Shown here in pieces: positions 36,214 through 45,315 of a DNA stretch of 64,000 nucleotides (positions are counted from its first letter, which is position 1; each line of letters starts with the position of its first letter). Origin of the DNA: Trinickia soli (GTDB taxonomy: Bacteria; Pseudomonadota; Gammaproteobacteria; Burkholderiales; Burkholderiaceae); NCBI RefSeq assembly GCF_002879855.1, contig NZ_PNYB01000007.1, positions 186,001-250,000 of the forward strand. Direction: 5' to 3'. The translations under genes and the position numbers were made by a program. The notes beneath the pieces are model-generated. The model did not search any database, was not told where the DNA came from, and saw only the letters and a program-made list of their open reading frames with translations.

Positions 36214-36901
36214 GGATTCTCCTTGGAAACGGGCCGCAAAGCGGGCAGCCCATTGAGATGGCGAGGGCTCGGAGCGCGCTGCTATTGCATGGGTACGGAG
36301 CGGTTGCGATTGGCCCGGGCTCAGCGCCTCGTGCTGGAAAAGCACTGTAGCAATGGCAGATGCAGCTAGCCAGCCATCGGCTCCATGGTTGGCCGTCTGG
36401 CCGATGCCGATAGCCGTTTTCGAATCGCCGGTCGAGTCGTCGGTCGGGGCGCCGTCCGAATCGCCATTCGAATCGGCGCACATTTCGTTTCGTCCTGCCC
36501 CGCATCATTGCCGGCCCGAAACGGTCGCTCCTGCTCGACCAGTACAACGGCCGGGGATTCACCCGCGAATGACGCTGTACCGCATCTGGAAAACGAGATT
36601 GGTCATCACCTTCCAGCGCAAAAAAGCGAAAGGCCGCTCGAAAGCGGCCTTCTAAGCGGACGAATCGACGCGCCCGGGGACGAACAGCTGGCCCGGTGCC
36701 CCAGCTGATCTAACGAGCAAGGGCAATCTGCTATCGAGCGTTTGCGCGGCTTGAAGCGAATGGGGCTCTTGGCAAAGCGGTCCGCACCATAACCGGGCAG
36801 CGGCGATATGCGCATTGGCCGCTTCGGCGCGCGGCAACGCTTGCGGCCGGCCATTCAACCCGGAGTGCGTCGCCAGAAGCGCCCCGAAAGCGGTTCGTGG
36901 C
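36214..36901. other. 688-base gap with an orphan minus-strand terminator
   Basis: No ORF here has recognisable similarity. The only firm structure is the hairpin at 36620-36651. Upstream of comM (about 36420-36490) there is imperfect repetition of CGAATCG/CGATTCG units. Minus-strand ORFs at 36606-36854 and 36652-36948 are open but look Arg/Ser/Pro-rich and non-protein-like. A small RNA or a decayed gene on the minus strand would fit. Confidence 0.45.
36620..36651 (-). terminator. Minus-strand rho-independent terminator
   Basis: AAGGCCGCT and AGCGGCCTT form a 9-base perfect stem with a four-base loop; on the minus strand TCGC and then six T follow. The nearest minus-strand gene, ubiK, ends 250 bases upstream, so this either ends a long ubiK 3' tail or another transcript. 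Confidence 0.75.
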
Positions 36902-37156
36902 TCAGGGCTCCTGCACGGCAGCCAAACGCTGCTCCAACTCGGCCACACGACGCTCCAACTCTTCGAGCCGTGTGCGCGTTCTGAGCAGCACCTGGGTTTG
37001 GGTATCGAATTCCTCGCGCGTCACGAGATCAAGCTTCGAGAAGCCTTGCGAGAGCATGGCTTTGACGTTGCGCTCAACGTCTTTGGCCGGCGAGTGCTTG
37101 AGCAGATCGCTCATGCGATTCTGGAAATCCTGAAAAAAATCAGTCGGTTGCTTCAT
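36902..37156 (-). CDS. ubiK: Ubiquinone biosynthesis accessory factor UbiK (BMFP family)
   Basis: An 84-residue mostly helical protein: MKQPTDFFQDFQNRMSDLL, then KAMLSQGFSKLDLVTREEFD, then a coiled coil (RTRLEELERRVAELEQRL). This matches the BMFP/DUF526 family, in which UbiK helps assemble the aerobic coenzyme Q biosynthesis complex and binds membranes through its amphipathic N-terminus. It is divergent from glnK, with a 373-base control region between them. Confidence 0.88.
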   Translation of the reverse strand: MKQPTDFFQDFQNRMSDLLKHSPAKDVERNVKAMLSQGFSKLDLVTREEFDTQTQVLLRTRTRLEELERRVAELEQRLAAVQEP

Positions 37157-37172
37157 GGTGGTTCCCCTTCTT

Positions 37173-37189
37173 TGCACAAAAGATGTGCA
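37173..37189. promoter_or_regulatory. NtrC-like binding site
   Basis: TGCAC-N7-GTGCA is an exact dyad with the arm spacing of the NtrC consensus TGCACC-N5-GGTGCA. It lies about 230-245 bases upstream of the sigma-54 promoter, a workable distance for an enhancer, and 17 bases before ubiK. Confidence 0.6.
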
Positions 37190-37244
37190 GCCTTTTCTGC
37201 CGATTTGCGCTGGTGGCGCACGAACGAGCGATGTTGGTGCGTGA

Positions 37245-37868
<624 letters not shown>

Positions 37869-37923
37869 TCAGACATTCGATATTCGAAGATTCGAAGACA
37901 TAGCGACATAGAGGAAACCGAAG

Positions 37924-39375
37924 ATGCGCAAACTACTGATGTCATTGGCGATGGCTGCCTCGCTGCTTGCGGGCGGCGTCGGAGCCGCATTCGCCGACGA
38001 CGCTTCGTCAGCCCCGGCGGCCGCTACGGCCGCCTCCACACCCGCCGCCGCGGCTCAAGCGAGCGCAGCTTCGGCCGCCGCCGCGCCGGACGCATCGGCA
38101 GCCGCCGCTGCCGCCGCGCCGGCCGCACCGACCGCCCCGTTCTCGGTCGATTCGTCGAAGATCAATTCCGGCGACACGGCCTGGATGCTGACCTCGACCG
38201 CGCTCGTGCTGTTCATGACGATTCCTGGCCTCGCGCTGTTCTATGGCGGCATGGTCCGCAAGAAGAACGTGCTGGCCACGGTGATGCAAAGCTTCGCGAT
38301 CACCTGCGTCGTCACGGTGCTTTGGACCGTGATCGGCTATAGCCTCGCCTTCACGCCGGGCAATGCGTTCATCGGCGGCTTCTCGCGGGTGCTGCTTGCC
38401 GGAATGAGCTATATCAAGGGCGACAAGGCCACGACCCTGACGGTGAGCCACCTTGCACCGACGATCCCCGAGACGGTCTACTTCGTCTATCAGATGACGT
38501 TCGCGATCATCACGCCCGCGCTGATCACGGGCGCCTTCGCGGATCGCATGAAATTCTCGGCGATGCTCGTGTTCATGTCGTTGTGGTCGCTGATCGTCTA
38601 CTCGCCGATCGCCCACATGGTCTGGGAACCGACGGGCTGGCTCTTCTCCGCCGGCATTCTCGATTTCGCGGGCGGCACGGTCGTTCATATCAACGCCGGT
38701 ATCGCCGGTCTGGTGTGCGCACTGGTGCTCGGCAAGCGCGTCGGCTACGGTCGCGAGGCGATGGCTCCGCACAACCTCGTGCTGACGCTGATGGGCGCGG
38801 CGATGTTGTGGGTGGGCTGGTTCGGCTTCAACGCAGGTTCGGCCGTCGCGGCCGATGGCCGCGCGGGTTTCGCCATGCTGACGACGCAAGTGGCCACGGC
38901 CTGCGCGGCGCTCGGCTGGATGTTTGTCGAATGGATCGCCAAGGGTAAGCCGTCGGCACTCGGCATCGCATCGGGCGCCGTCGCCGGACTCGTGGCGATC
39001 ACGCCGGCTTCGGGCTTTGTCGGCGTGGGCGGCTCGCTCGCGATCGGCTTCATCGCTGGTGCTGTCTGCTTCTGGTCGGCCACGTGGCTCAAGATGAAGC
39101 TCGGCTATGACGATTCGCTCGATTGCTTCGGCGTGCATGGCGTGGGCGGCATCATCGGCGCGCTGTTGACGGGCGTCTTCGCCGTGAAGGACATCGGCGG
39201 GGCCGACGGCAGCCTGATTCTGCAGGCCAAGGGCGTGCTCACGACGGTCATCTACAGCGGCGTGATCAGCTACGTCCTGCTCAAGGTCATCGATCTCGTG
39301 ATCGGCCTGCGCGTGGCCGAAGAAGAAGAGCGCGAAGGGCTCGACGTCGTGCTGCACGGCGAGCACGTCGAATAA
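37924..39375 (+). CDS. amtB: Ammonium transporter AmtB
   Basis: A 483-residue inner-membrane ammonium channel. A signal peptide (MRKLLMSLAMAASLLAGG, ending near AFADD) is followed by a 45-residue Ala/Ser/Pro linker unusual in E. coli AmtB, then 11 membrane helices with LALFYGGMVRKKNVL, AGGTVVHINAGIAG and the twin-histidine region DCFGVHGVGGI. The cytosolic C-terminal tail (LRVAEEEEREGLD) is the docking site for GlnK. A strong terminator follows at 39453. Confidence 0.95.
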   Translation: MRKLLMSLAMAASLLAGGVGAAFADDASSAPAAATAASTPAAAAQASAASAAAAPDASAAAAAAAPAAPTAPFSVDSSKINSGDTAWMLTSTALVLFMTIPGLALFYGGMVRKKNVLATVMQSFAITCVVTVLWTVIGYSLAFTPGNAFIGGFSRVLLAGMSYIKGDKATTLTVSHLAPTIPETVYFVYQMTFAIITPALITGAFADRMKFSAMLVFMSLWSLIVYSPIAHMVWEPTGWLFSAGILDFAGGTVVHINAGIAGLVCALVLGKRVGYGREAMAPHNLVLTLMGAAMLWVGWFGFNAGSAVAADGRAGFAMLTTQVATACAALGWMFVEWIAKGKPSALGIASGAVAGLVAITPASGFVGVGGSLAIGFIAGAVCFWSATWLKMKLGYDDSLDCFGVHGVGGIIGALLTGVFAVKDIGGADGSLILQAKGVLTTVIYSGVISYVLLKVIDLVIGLRVAEEEEREGLDVVLHGEHVE

Positions 39376-39452
39376 TCGCCGGACTGCGGGCGCGCCGTTG
39401 CGGTCGACGCCCGCGGCCGCCCGTCGGACAAAAAACGTAGCACAGCGACTTT

Positions 39453-39476
39453 CCCCGCCTCTCGGCGGGGTTTTTT
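39453..39476 (+). terminator. glnK-amtB terminator
   Basis: CCCCGCC and GGCGGGG around a four-base loop, followed by six T, 77 bases after the amtB stop. Confidence 0.9.
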
Positions 39477-39673
39477 CCAGGTAGGCCGTTCAAGCCGGCT
39501 GCCGTCTCCGACCCTACGCTCTATCGGGTCAATAGAAATCGCCGCAAGCGGATGCTCTTGCGATCGGCGAAACCATCCCCAACTCGATAGCCCGGCCCGG
39601 CGATGACCGGCGCTGAGTGGCGTTCAATTGCGCCGCGACCGAGAGTGCAAGGCCGGAACGCGGGCAATTGCTC

Positions 39674-39679
39674 TACAAT
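39674..39679 (+). promoter_or_regulatory. gshA: Putative -10 element of gshA
   Basis: TACAAT followed by a T-rich start region, 30 bases before the gshA ATG. No clear -35. Confidence 0.45.
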
Positions 39680-39708
39680 CTTTTTCTCCCCTGTCGATCG
39701 AGTATTCA

Positions 39709-40998
39709 ATGGTTCCGCACCTAGTTACGGCGTTAAACGGTCCTCTGCTCGATTTGGAGCGGAAGATTCTCGATGCCACGCCGGCGATCGAGCGGTGGTT
39801 CCGGCTCGAATGGCAGGAGCACACGCCGCCTTTCTATTGTTCGGTCGACTTGCGCAATGCGGGCTTCAAGCTCGCGCCGGTCGACACGAACCTGTTTCCC
39901 GGCGGCTTCAACAATCTGCCGAACGAAGTCTTGCCGCTGGCCGTTCAGGCGGCGATGGCGTCGATCGAGAAGATCTGCCCGGATGCGAAGAACCTCCTCG
40001 TGATTCCCGAGCGGCATACCCGCAACGCCTTCTATCTGGAGAACGTCGCGCGTCTGGCCATGATCATGCGTCAGGCCGGTTTGAACGTTCGCTTCGGCAC
40101 GCTCGATGAAAACATCGTCGGCCCCGTCACGATTGCGCTGGCGGACGGGCAAAAGATCGTCCTCGAACCGCTCGAGCGCACGCCGCGACGGCTTGGCCTG
40201 AAGAACTTCGATCCCTGCTCGATTCTGCTCAATACGGATTTGTCAGGGGGTTTGCCGCCCGTGCTCGAAAATCTGCACGAGCAGTACGTGTTGCCGCCGC
40301 TCCATGCGGGCTGGGCCGTGCGGCGCAAGTCGACGCACTTTTCGTGCTATGACGATGTCGCCAAGAAGTTCGCCAAGCTCGTCGAGATCGATCCGTGGAT
40401 GGTCAATCCGTACTTCGCGCACGTCGAAGACGTCGACTTCGAGGCGCGCACCGGCGAAGAGGCGCTGGCCGAAGCGATCGATGCCGTCATCAAGAAAATC
40501 GCACGCAAATATCGCGAGTACGGTATCGGCGAGAAACCGTATGTCGTCATCAAGTCCGATGCGGGCACCGACGGCCGTGGCGTCATGACCGTGCACGATG
40601 CATCCGAAGTGGCGAATCTGACGAAGGGCGAGCGCTCGCGCATGTCGGCCACCAAGGATGGGCTGCAAGTGCATGATGTCATCGTGCAAGAGGGCGTCTA
40701 TACGTTCGAGCGGATCGGCGAAGAAGTGGCCGAACCCGTCGTCTACATGATCGATCGTTACGTGGTGGGCGGCTTCTATCGCGTCCACGGCAGCCGCGAG
40801 CGCGATCAGAACCTGAACGCGCCCGGCATGCATTTCGTGCCGCTCGGCTTCGAGCACACGGCTTTGCCGGATGCGCATGCCAAGCCCGGCGCGGCGCCGC
40901 CGAACCGCTTTTATATGTACGGCGTCGTCGCGCGGCTGGCGCTGCTGGCCGCGTCGGTCGAACTCGAGAAGACGGACCCCGAAGCGATTCAGGTCTGA
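39709..40998 (+). CDS. gshA: Glutamate-cysteine ligase
   Basis: A 429-residue cytosolic enzyme for the first step of glutathione synthesis. It belongs to the proteobacterial GshA type found in Burkholderia, Neisseria and acidithiobacilli rather than the E. coli type: VPHLVTALNGPLLDLE, SVDLRNAGFKLAPVDTN, FPGGFNNL and VIKSDAGTDGRGVMTV are characteristic. The ATG at 39709 has a -10 box 30 bases upstream; in-frame codons before it are not protein-like. gshB follows after 93 bases. Confidence 0.93.
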   Translation: MVPHLVTALNGPLLDLERKILDATPAIERWFRLEWQEHTPPFYCSVDLRNAGFKLAPVDTNLFPGGFNNLPNEVLPLAVQAAMASIEKICPDAKNLLVIPERHTRNAFYLENVARLAMIMRQAGLNVRFGTLDENIVGPVTIALADGQKIVLEPLERTPRRLGLKNFDPCSILLNTDLSGGLPPVLENLHEQYVLPPLHAGWAVRRKSTHFSCYDDVAKKFAKLVEIDPWMVNPYFAHVEDVDFEARTGEEALAEAIDAVIKKIARKYREYGIGEKPYVVIKSDAGTDGRGVMTVHDASEVANLTKGERSRMSATKDGLQVHDVIVQEGVYTFERIGEEVAEPVVYMIDRYVVGGFYRVHGSRERDQNLNAPGMHFVPLGFEHTALPDAHAKPGAAPPNRFYMYGVVARLALLAASVELEKTDPEAIQV

Positions 40999-41091
40999 TT
41001 CGCTTCGCGAAGCTGCGCGTTCGGGCAGCCGGACGCGCGACGTCACGCATTCAACGCACACAGGAGCCCGCACGCGGGCCGCAGGGGTTTC

Positions 41092-42048
41092 ATGGATATT
41101 CTTTTCATCGCCGATCCGCTTGCGCACTTCAAGATCTACAAGGATTCGACTTACGCGATGATGGCGGAAGCCGCGCGCCGCGGGCACGTCATCTACACGT
41201 GCGAGCCGAAGCACCTGGCGTGGGTGTCGGCCCGCGTCGAAGCGACGGTGCGCCGCGTCGACATCGTCGGCGACACGGCTGACTTGCGGCGTCATCCGTG
41301 GCACGAGAGCGGTCCACACGAACATCGGAAGATGACATCGTTCGGCGCGATCATCATGCGCAAGGATCCGCCGTTCGACATGGAGTACGTGACGTCGACC
41401 TGGCTCCTGGAACTGGCGGAGCGCGAGGGTGCGCGCGTGTTCAACAAGCCGCAGACGATCCGCGACCATTCGGAGAAGCTCGCGATCGGCGAATTCGCGC
41501 AGTTCGTTGCGCCGACGCTGGTCACGCGCGATGCGGCCCGGCTGCGTGCGTTCCACGCCGAGCACGGCGACGTGATCCTCAAGCCGCTCGACGGCATGGG
41601 TGGAATGGGCGTGTTCCGCGTCACGCGCGATGGCATGAATCTCGGCTCGATCATCGAAGTGCTGAGCCACGATGGGGCGCGCTCGGTGATGGCGCAAAAG
41701 TTCATCCCCGAAATCGCTGCCGGCGACAAGCGCATCTTGCTGATCGGCGGCAAGAGCGTGCCGTATTCGCTTGCCCGGATTCCGCAAGGCGGCGAAGTGC
41801 GGGGCAATCTGGCGGCGGGTGGGCTTGGCGTCGCGCAGCCGCTCAGTGCGCGCGACCGCGAAATCGCCGATACGCTTGCGCCGGTGCTCGCAGCGCGTGG
41901 CCTGCTGCTGGTCGGCCTGGATGTGATCGGCGACTGGCTGACCGAAGTCAACGTGACGAGCCCCACTTGCTTTCGCGAAATCATGGAGCAGACGGGCTTC
42001 GACGTGGCGGGAATGTTCGTCGACGCCCTCGAGCAGGCGGTCGCCTGA
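41092..42048 (+). CDS. gshB: Glutathione synthetase
   Basis: A 318-residue ATP-grasp ligase that adds glycine to gamma-glutamylcysteine. MDILFIADPLAHFKIYKDST, MRKDPPFDMEYV, FNKPQTIRDHSEKL, ILKPLDGMGGMGVFR (ATP loop) and LTEVNVTSPTCFREI (metal ligands) are all present at family positions. The length equals E. coli GshB. It follows gshA on the same strand and gives a complete glutathione pathway in two adjacent genes. Confidence 0.95.
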   Translation: MDILFIADPLAHFKIYKDSTYAMMAEAARRGHVIYTCEPKHLAWVSARVEATVRRVDIVGDTADLRRHPWHESGPHEHRKMTSFGAIIMRKDPPFDMEYVTSTWLLELAEREGARVFNKPQTIRDHSEKLAIGEFAQFVAPTLVTRDAARLRAFHAEHGDVILKPLDGMGGMGVFRVTRDGMNLGSIIEVLSHDGARSVMAQKFIPEIAAGDKRILLIGGKSVPYSLARIPQGGEVRGNLAAGGLGVAQPLSARDREIADTLAPVLAARGLLLVGLDVIGDWLTEVNVTSPTCFREIMEQTGFDVAGMFVDALEQAVA

Positions 42049-42389
42049 TCGATCAGCGCGTCGCAAGGCGGGGCAATCGGGGGAAAACCGGCCTGCTACA
42101 ATGGCCGTCTCCTGATACGGATCGCCTGCAGGGTGCGAGGGTGCGCGCGATGCGGGCCACGCCGCCGTGTCGGCAGCCGCCCCGGCCCCGTGCCCGGCCC
42201 TCGCGGCGCTTTTCGGTGCAGATGATATGAAAGACCCCCAAACCCGCTCCGCTTGTCGCCCCGAAAGGGGGACGCCGTCCGCTCTGGGCGGCCCGGCGCG
42301 CAGTGATACGAATCGACCTCCGAAGTTCGTCCCGCTTGCTGCTCCGAGCAAGCGGGCGGTTCCGGCGGGCTTGCGCGGCGCTTATTGAC
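42049..42389. other. 341-base leader region before the EIIA gene, rich in hairpins
   Basis: TACAAT at 42097-42102 is a likely -10 element. The following 280 bases contain several GC-rich dyads, including CCCC-GAAA-GGGG near 42259-42270 and a perfect 10-base stem at 42331-42356. No convincing ORF. It may be a structured 5' leader or an extragenic repeat; the 42240-42300 stretch resembles GC-rich REP-like elements common between betaproteobacterial genes (recollection, unchecked). Confidence 0.45.
42331..42356. repeat. Perfect 10-base hairpin before the EIIA gene
   Basis: CCCGCTTGCT and AGCAAGCGGG flank a six-base loop, ending 33 bases before the EIIA start. There is no T-run, so it is unlikely to be a plain terminator. 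Confidence 0.6.
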
Positions 42390-42956
42390 ATGGCCGGCAT
42401 CCTGATCATCGCGCACGCGCCGCTCGCTTCGGCGTTGCGAGACTGCGTCGCGCATATTTACGGCGGATTGCCTGCACGGATCGGCGCGATCGATGTACTG
42501 CCCGACAGCGATCCGTCCGAAATCGTCGCGCTCGCTCACAGCGAAATCGAACGCCTGCGCGAGGAAAACGGCGCGCTCGTGTTGACCGACATGTTTGGCG
42601 CGACACCCGCCAATATCGCGAGCCGGCTTTCTGCACTGCCGGGCGTGCGCGTATTGGCCGGCGTCAATTTGCCGATGCTCGTGCGAGGCGTGTGCTATCG
42701 CGCCTGCGAACTCGACACGCTGGTCGAAAAGGCGCTCGCGGGCGCCACCAAGGGCATCCACGCGATCGGGCCGCTGGTTGCACCGGCACCTCCGGTTGGA
42801 AAAAGTGCCGACGAGCCCGAATGCGTGTCGCCGGGGGTGCCGATCGTGCCGCCGGCTGGCAGCGCCACTGCCCCGACCGGCTCCAGTGCAAGCGATGCGG
42901 CGAGTGCGTCGGCCAATGCGCCGAATTCGTCGAATGCGAGCGGCACGGTCAACTGA
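42390..42956 (+). CDS. PTS EIIA component, mannose family
   Basis: A 188-residue cytosolic phosphocarrier. The first 130 residues are the EIIA-Man fold: MAGILIIAHAPLASALRD with the phosphorylated His9, and LVLTDMFGATPANIASRL with the second conserved motif. The last 55 residues are a Pro/Ser/Ala/Asn-rich tail (APAPPVGKSADEP onwards) that is not part of the domain. No EIIB, EIIC or EIID gene is nearby, so phosphate from EI and HPr probably serves regulation rather than sugar import. HPr follows after 37 bases. Confidence 0.87.
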   Translation: MAGILIIAHAPLASALRDCVAHIYGGLPARIGAIDVLPDSDPSEIVALAHSEIERLREENGALVLTDMFGATPANIASRLSALPGVRVLAGVNLPMLVRGVCYRACELDTLVEKALAGATKGIHAIGPLVAPAPPVGKSADEPECVSPGVPIVPPAGSATAPTGSSASDAASASANAPNSSNASGTVN

Positions 42957-42993
42957 TACGGATTTTTCTTTCTTCGCCTCTCAGGACGAGCAC

Positions 42994-43263
42994 ATGCTTC
43001 AAAAAGAAACGACAATCGTCAACAAGTTGGGTTTGCATGCACGTGCGTCGGCCAAGCTGACGCAGCTCGCCGCGAATTATCAATCGGAAATATGGATGAC
43101 CCGGAACGGGCGTCGTATCAATGCCAAAAGCATCATGGGCGTCATGATGTTGGCAGCCGGGATTGGCAGCACCGTCACAATCGAGACCGAGGGTCCCGAC
43201 GAACAAGATGCGATGGACGCACTGCTCAAGCTGATCGCCGATAAGTTCGGCGAGGGTCAATAA
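42994..43263 (+). CDS. ptsH: Phosphocarrier protein HPr
   Basis: An 89-residue HPr. NKLGLHARASAKLTQLA contains the PEP-dependent phosphorylation site His16 and NAKSIMGVMMLAAG contains the conserved regulatory Ser region (Ser47-equivalent), so HPr kinase control is possible. It relays phosphate between EI (next gene) and the EIIA just upstream. A terminator follows at 43315. Confidence 0.94.
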   Translation: MLQKETTIVNKLGLHARASAKLTQLAANYQSEIWMTRNGRRINAKSIMGVMMLAAGIGSTVTIETEGPDEQDAMDALLKLIADKFGEGQ

Positions 43264-43314
43264 GCGGCCGATGGCTGATGCGCCGGTTGCGGCGTATCTC
43301 CCGATTCGATTGCG

Positions 43315-43339
43315 CGCCGCGGTTTGCCGCGGCGTTTTT
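43315..43339 (+). terminator. Terminator between ptsH and ptsI
   Basis: CGCCGCGG and CCGCGGCG form a perfect 8-base stem with a four-base loop, followed by five T. It splits the PTS cluster into two transcription units. Confidence 0.9.
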
Positions 43340-43485
43340 ATTCGACGCGCGCCGTTGTACATGACGAATGTCCCGCCCAGGCTGCCTATAACGCGAGCGT
43401 GACGCACGCATTTCAATTGCGAAGAAACCGCGTATGCGTGCGCGCTTTGCTGCACCGCACGCAGTCAGCAGAGGGTAGTGGAATT

Positions 43486-43491
43486 TATAAT
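43486..43491 (+). promoter_or_regulatory. ptsI: Putative -10 element of ptsI
   Basis: A perfect TATAAT 70 bases before the ptsI start codon and downstream of the ptsH terminator. A matching -35 is not obvious; an activator may be needed. Confidence 0.55.
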
Positions 43492-43560
43492 GTCCAATTG
43501 GCGTCAAATGCGCATTGCGGCGGTATTGCCCGCGGCATCACATAACTCGAGGAGGTGCCC

Positions 43561-45315
43561 GTGTCGTTTTCGCTGCATGGTATTCCGGTGTCACGCGGCA
43601 TCGCGATCGGACGAGCCTATCTCATCGCGCCTGCAGCGCTCGACGTCGACCATTACCTCGTAGACCCGCCGCAGATCGAAGGCGAGATCGAGCGGTTTCG
43701 CGTTGCGCTGATCGCCGTCCAGAACGAGCTCGATCGCTTGAGCGAGGATCTCTCGGCCGACGCGCCCAGCGAAGTCGGCGCGTTCATCAACGTCCATTCG
43801 ATGATTCTGAAGGACGCGATGCTGATCCAGGAGACGATGGATCTCATCCGCACGCGGCGATACAACGTCGAATGGGCGCTGACCGAACAGCTGGAGCGGC
43901 TCGCGCGTCACTTCGACGACATCGAGGACGAGTACCTGCGCGAGCGCAAAGCCGATGTGCAACAAGTGGTCGAGCGGATCCTGAAGGCGCTGGCGGGCGC
44001 GCCCTCGGCGGCGGCGCTCATTGATGGCGCCAATGGGCGTTCGGCCGACGACATGATCGTCGTCGCGCACGACATCTCGCCGGCCGACATGCTTCAGTTC
44101 AAGACGCAAACGTTCCAAGGTTTCGTGACCGACCTGGGCGGGCGCACTTCGCATACGGCGATCGTTGCGCGCAGCCTCGGCATTCCCGCGGCAGTGGGCG
44201 TGCAGCACGCCAGCGCGCTGATTCGCCAGGACGATCTCATCATCGTCGACGGCGATCGCGGCATCGTCATCGTCGATCCGGCGCCGATCGTCCTGGAAGA
44301 GTATTCGTATCGCCAAAGCGAAAAGCTGCTCGAGCAAAAGAAGCTGCAGCGCCTGAAGTTCACGCCGACGCAAACGCTGTGCGGCACGAAGATCTCGCTG
44401 CTGGCGAACATCGAACTGCCCGACGATGCGCGCACGGCCGTCGAGGCAGGCGCTGTCGGCGTGGGATTGTTCCGCACCGAGTTCTTGTTCATGAATCACA
44501 AGGACCGGCTGCCAGAGGAAGAGGAGCAGTTCGAAGCATACAAACGTGCGGTTGAATTGATGGGCGGCTTGCCCGTGACGATTCGCACGATCGATGTCGG
44601 CGCGGACAAACCGCTCGATTCGATCGGCGTCGAAGGCTATGAAAGTGCGCCGAATCCGGCGCTCGGTTTGCGGGCGATCCGCTGGAGCCTGTCCGAGCCG
44701 CAGATGTTCCTCACGCAGTTGCGTGCGATTCTGCGTGCCTCGGCATTCGGGCAGGTGCGTATTCTCGTGCCGATGCTCGCGCATGCGCAGGAGATCGATC
44801 AGACGCTCGATCTGATCCGCGAGGCCAAGCGTCAGCTCGACGACGCGGGCATGGCGTACGATCCGGGCGTGCGCGTCGGCGCGATGATCGAGATTCCGGC
44901 TGCCGCGATCGCGTTGCCGCTATTCCTGAAGCGCGTCGATTTCTTGTCGATCGGCACGAACGATCTGATCCAGTACACGCTCGCGATCGACCGCGCGGAC
45001 AACGCAGTGGCGCATTTGTACGATCCGCTGCACCCGGCCGTGCTGCATTTGATCGCTTTCACGCTACGGGAAGCCAAGCGTGCGGGCGTGCCCGCGTCGG
45101 TTTGCGGCGAAATGGCCGGCGACCCGCAACTCACGCGGTTGTTGCTCGGCATGGGGCTGACCGAGTTTTCAATGCATCCGAGCCAATTGCTCGTGGTGAA
45201 GCAGGAAATCTTGCGGGCGAACCTGCCGGCGCTCGAGAAGCCGGCTGCCGATGTGCTGGCGGCGTTCGAGCCGGAAGAAGTGCAGGCGGCGCTAAGGTGT
45301 CTCGCTCAAGCCTGA
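43561..45315 (+). CDS. ptsI: PTS enzyme I (PEP-protein phosphotransferase)
   Basis: A 584-residue cytosolic kinase that autophosphorylates from phosphoenolpyruvate and passes phosphate to HPr. The phospho-His site is in GGRTSHTAIVARSLGIPA; the PEP-binding barrel shows GVGLFRTEFLFM, MVPMLAHAQEI-like VPMLAHAQEIDQTLD and SIGTNDLIQYTLAIDR, and Cys502-type VCGEMAGDP. GTG 43561 is preferred: the Shine-Dalgarno GAGGAGG sits just upstream and would overlap the in-frame GTG at 43555. Its last 24 bases overlap the convergent moeB gene. Confidence 0.94.
   Translation: MSFSLHGIPVSRGIAIGRAYLIAPAALDVDHYLVDPPQIEGEIERFRVALIAVQNELDRLSEDLSADAPSEVGAFINVHSMILKDAMLIQETMDLIRTRRYNVEWALTEQLERLARHFDDIEDEYLRERKADVQQVVERILKALAGAPSAAALIDGANGRSADDMIVVAHDISPADMLQFKTQTFQGFVTDLGGRTSHTAIVARSLGIPAAVGVQHASALIRQDDLIIVDGDRGIVIVDPAPIVLEEYSYRQSEKLLEQKKLQRLKFTPTQTLCGTKISLLANIELPDDARTAVEAGAVGVGLFRTEFLFMNHKDRLPEEEEQFEAYKRAVELMGGLPVTIRTIDVGADKPLDSIGVEGYESAPNPALGLRAIRWSLSEPQMFLTQLRAILRASAFGQVRILVPMLAHAQEIDQTLDLIREAKRQLDDAGMAYDPGVRVGAMIEIPAAAIALPLFLKRVDFLSIGTNDLIQYTLAIDRADNAVAHLYDPLHPAVLHLIAFTLREAKRAGVPASVCGEMAGDPQLTRLLLGMGLTEFSMHPSQLLVVKQEILRANLPALEKPAADVLAAFEPEEVQAALRCLAQA

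Larger units (their letters stand above)
39376..39708. other. 333-base amtB-gshA intergenic region
   Basis: It holds the amtB terminator and a TACAAT -10 element (39674-39679) 30 bases before gshA. No coding sequence is seen. Confidence 0.5.

Noticed and set aside
36353-36655. Possible plus-strand gene in the comM-ubiK gap
   Set aside because: 100 codons without a ribosome site, with unusual composition and an end inside the terminator stem; no family recognised.
40243-42351. A 702-codon minus-strand frame opposite gshA and gshB
   Set aside because: Antisense shadow across two certain genes and an intergenic region; no domain.
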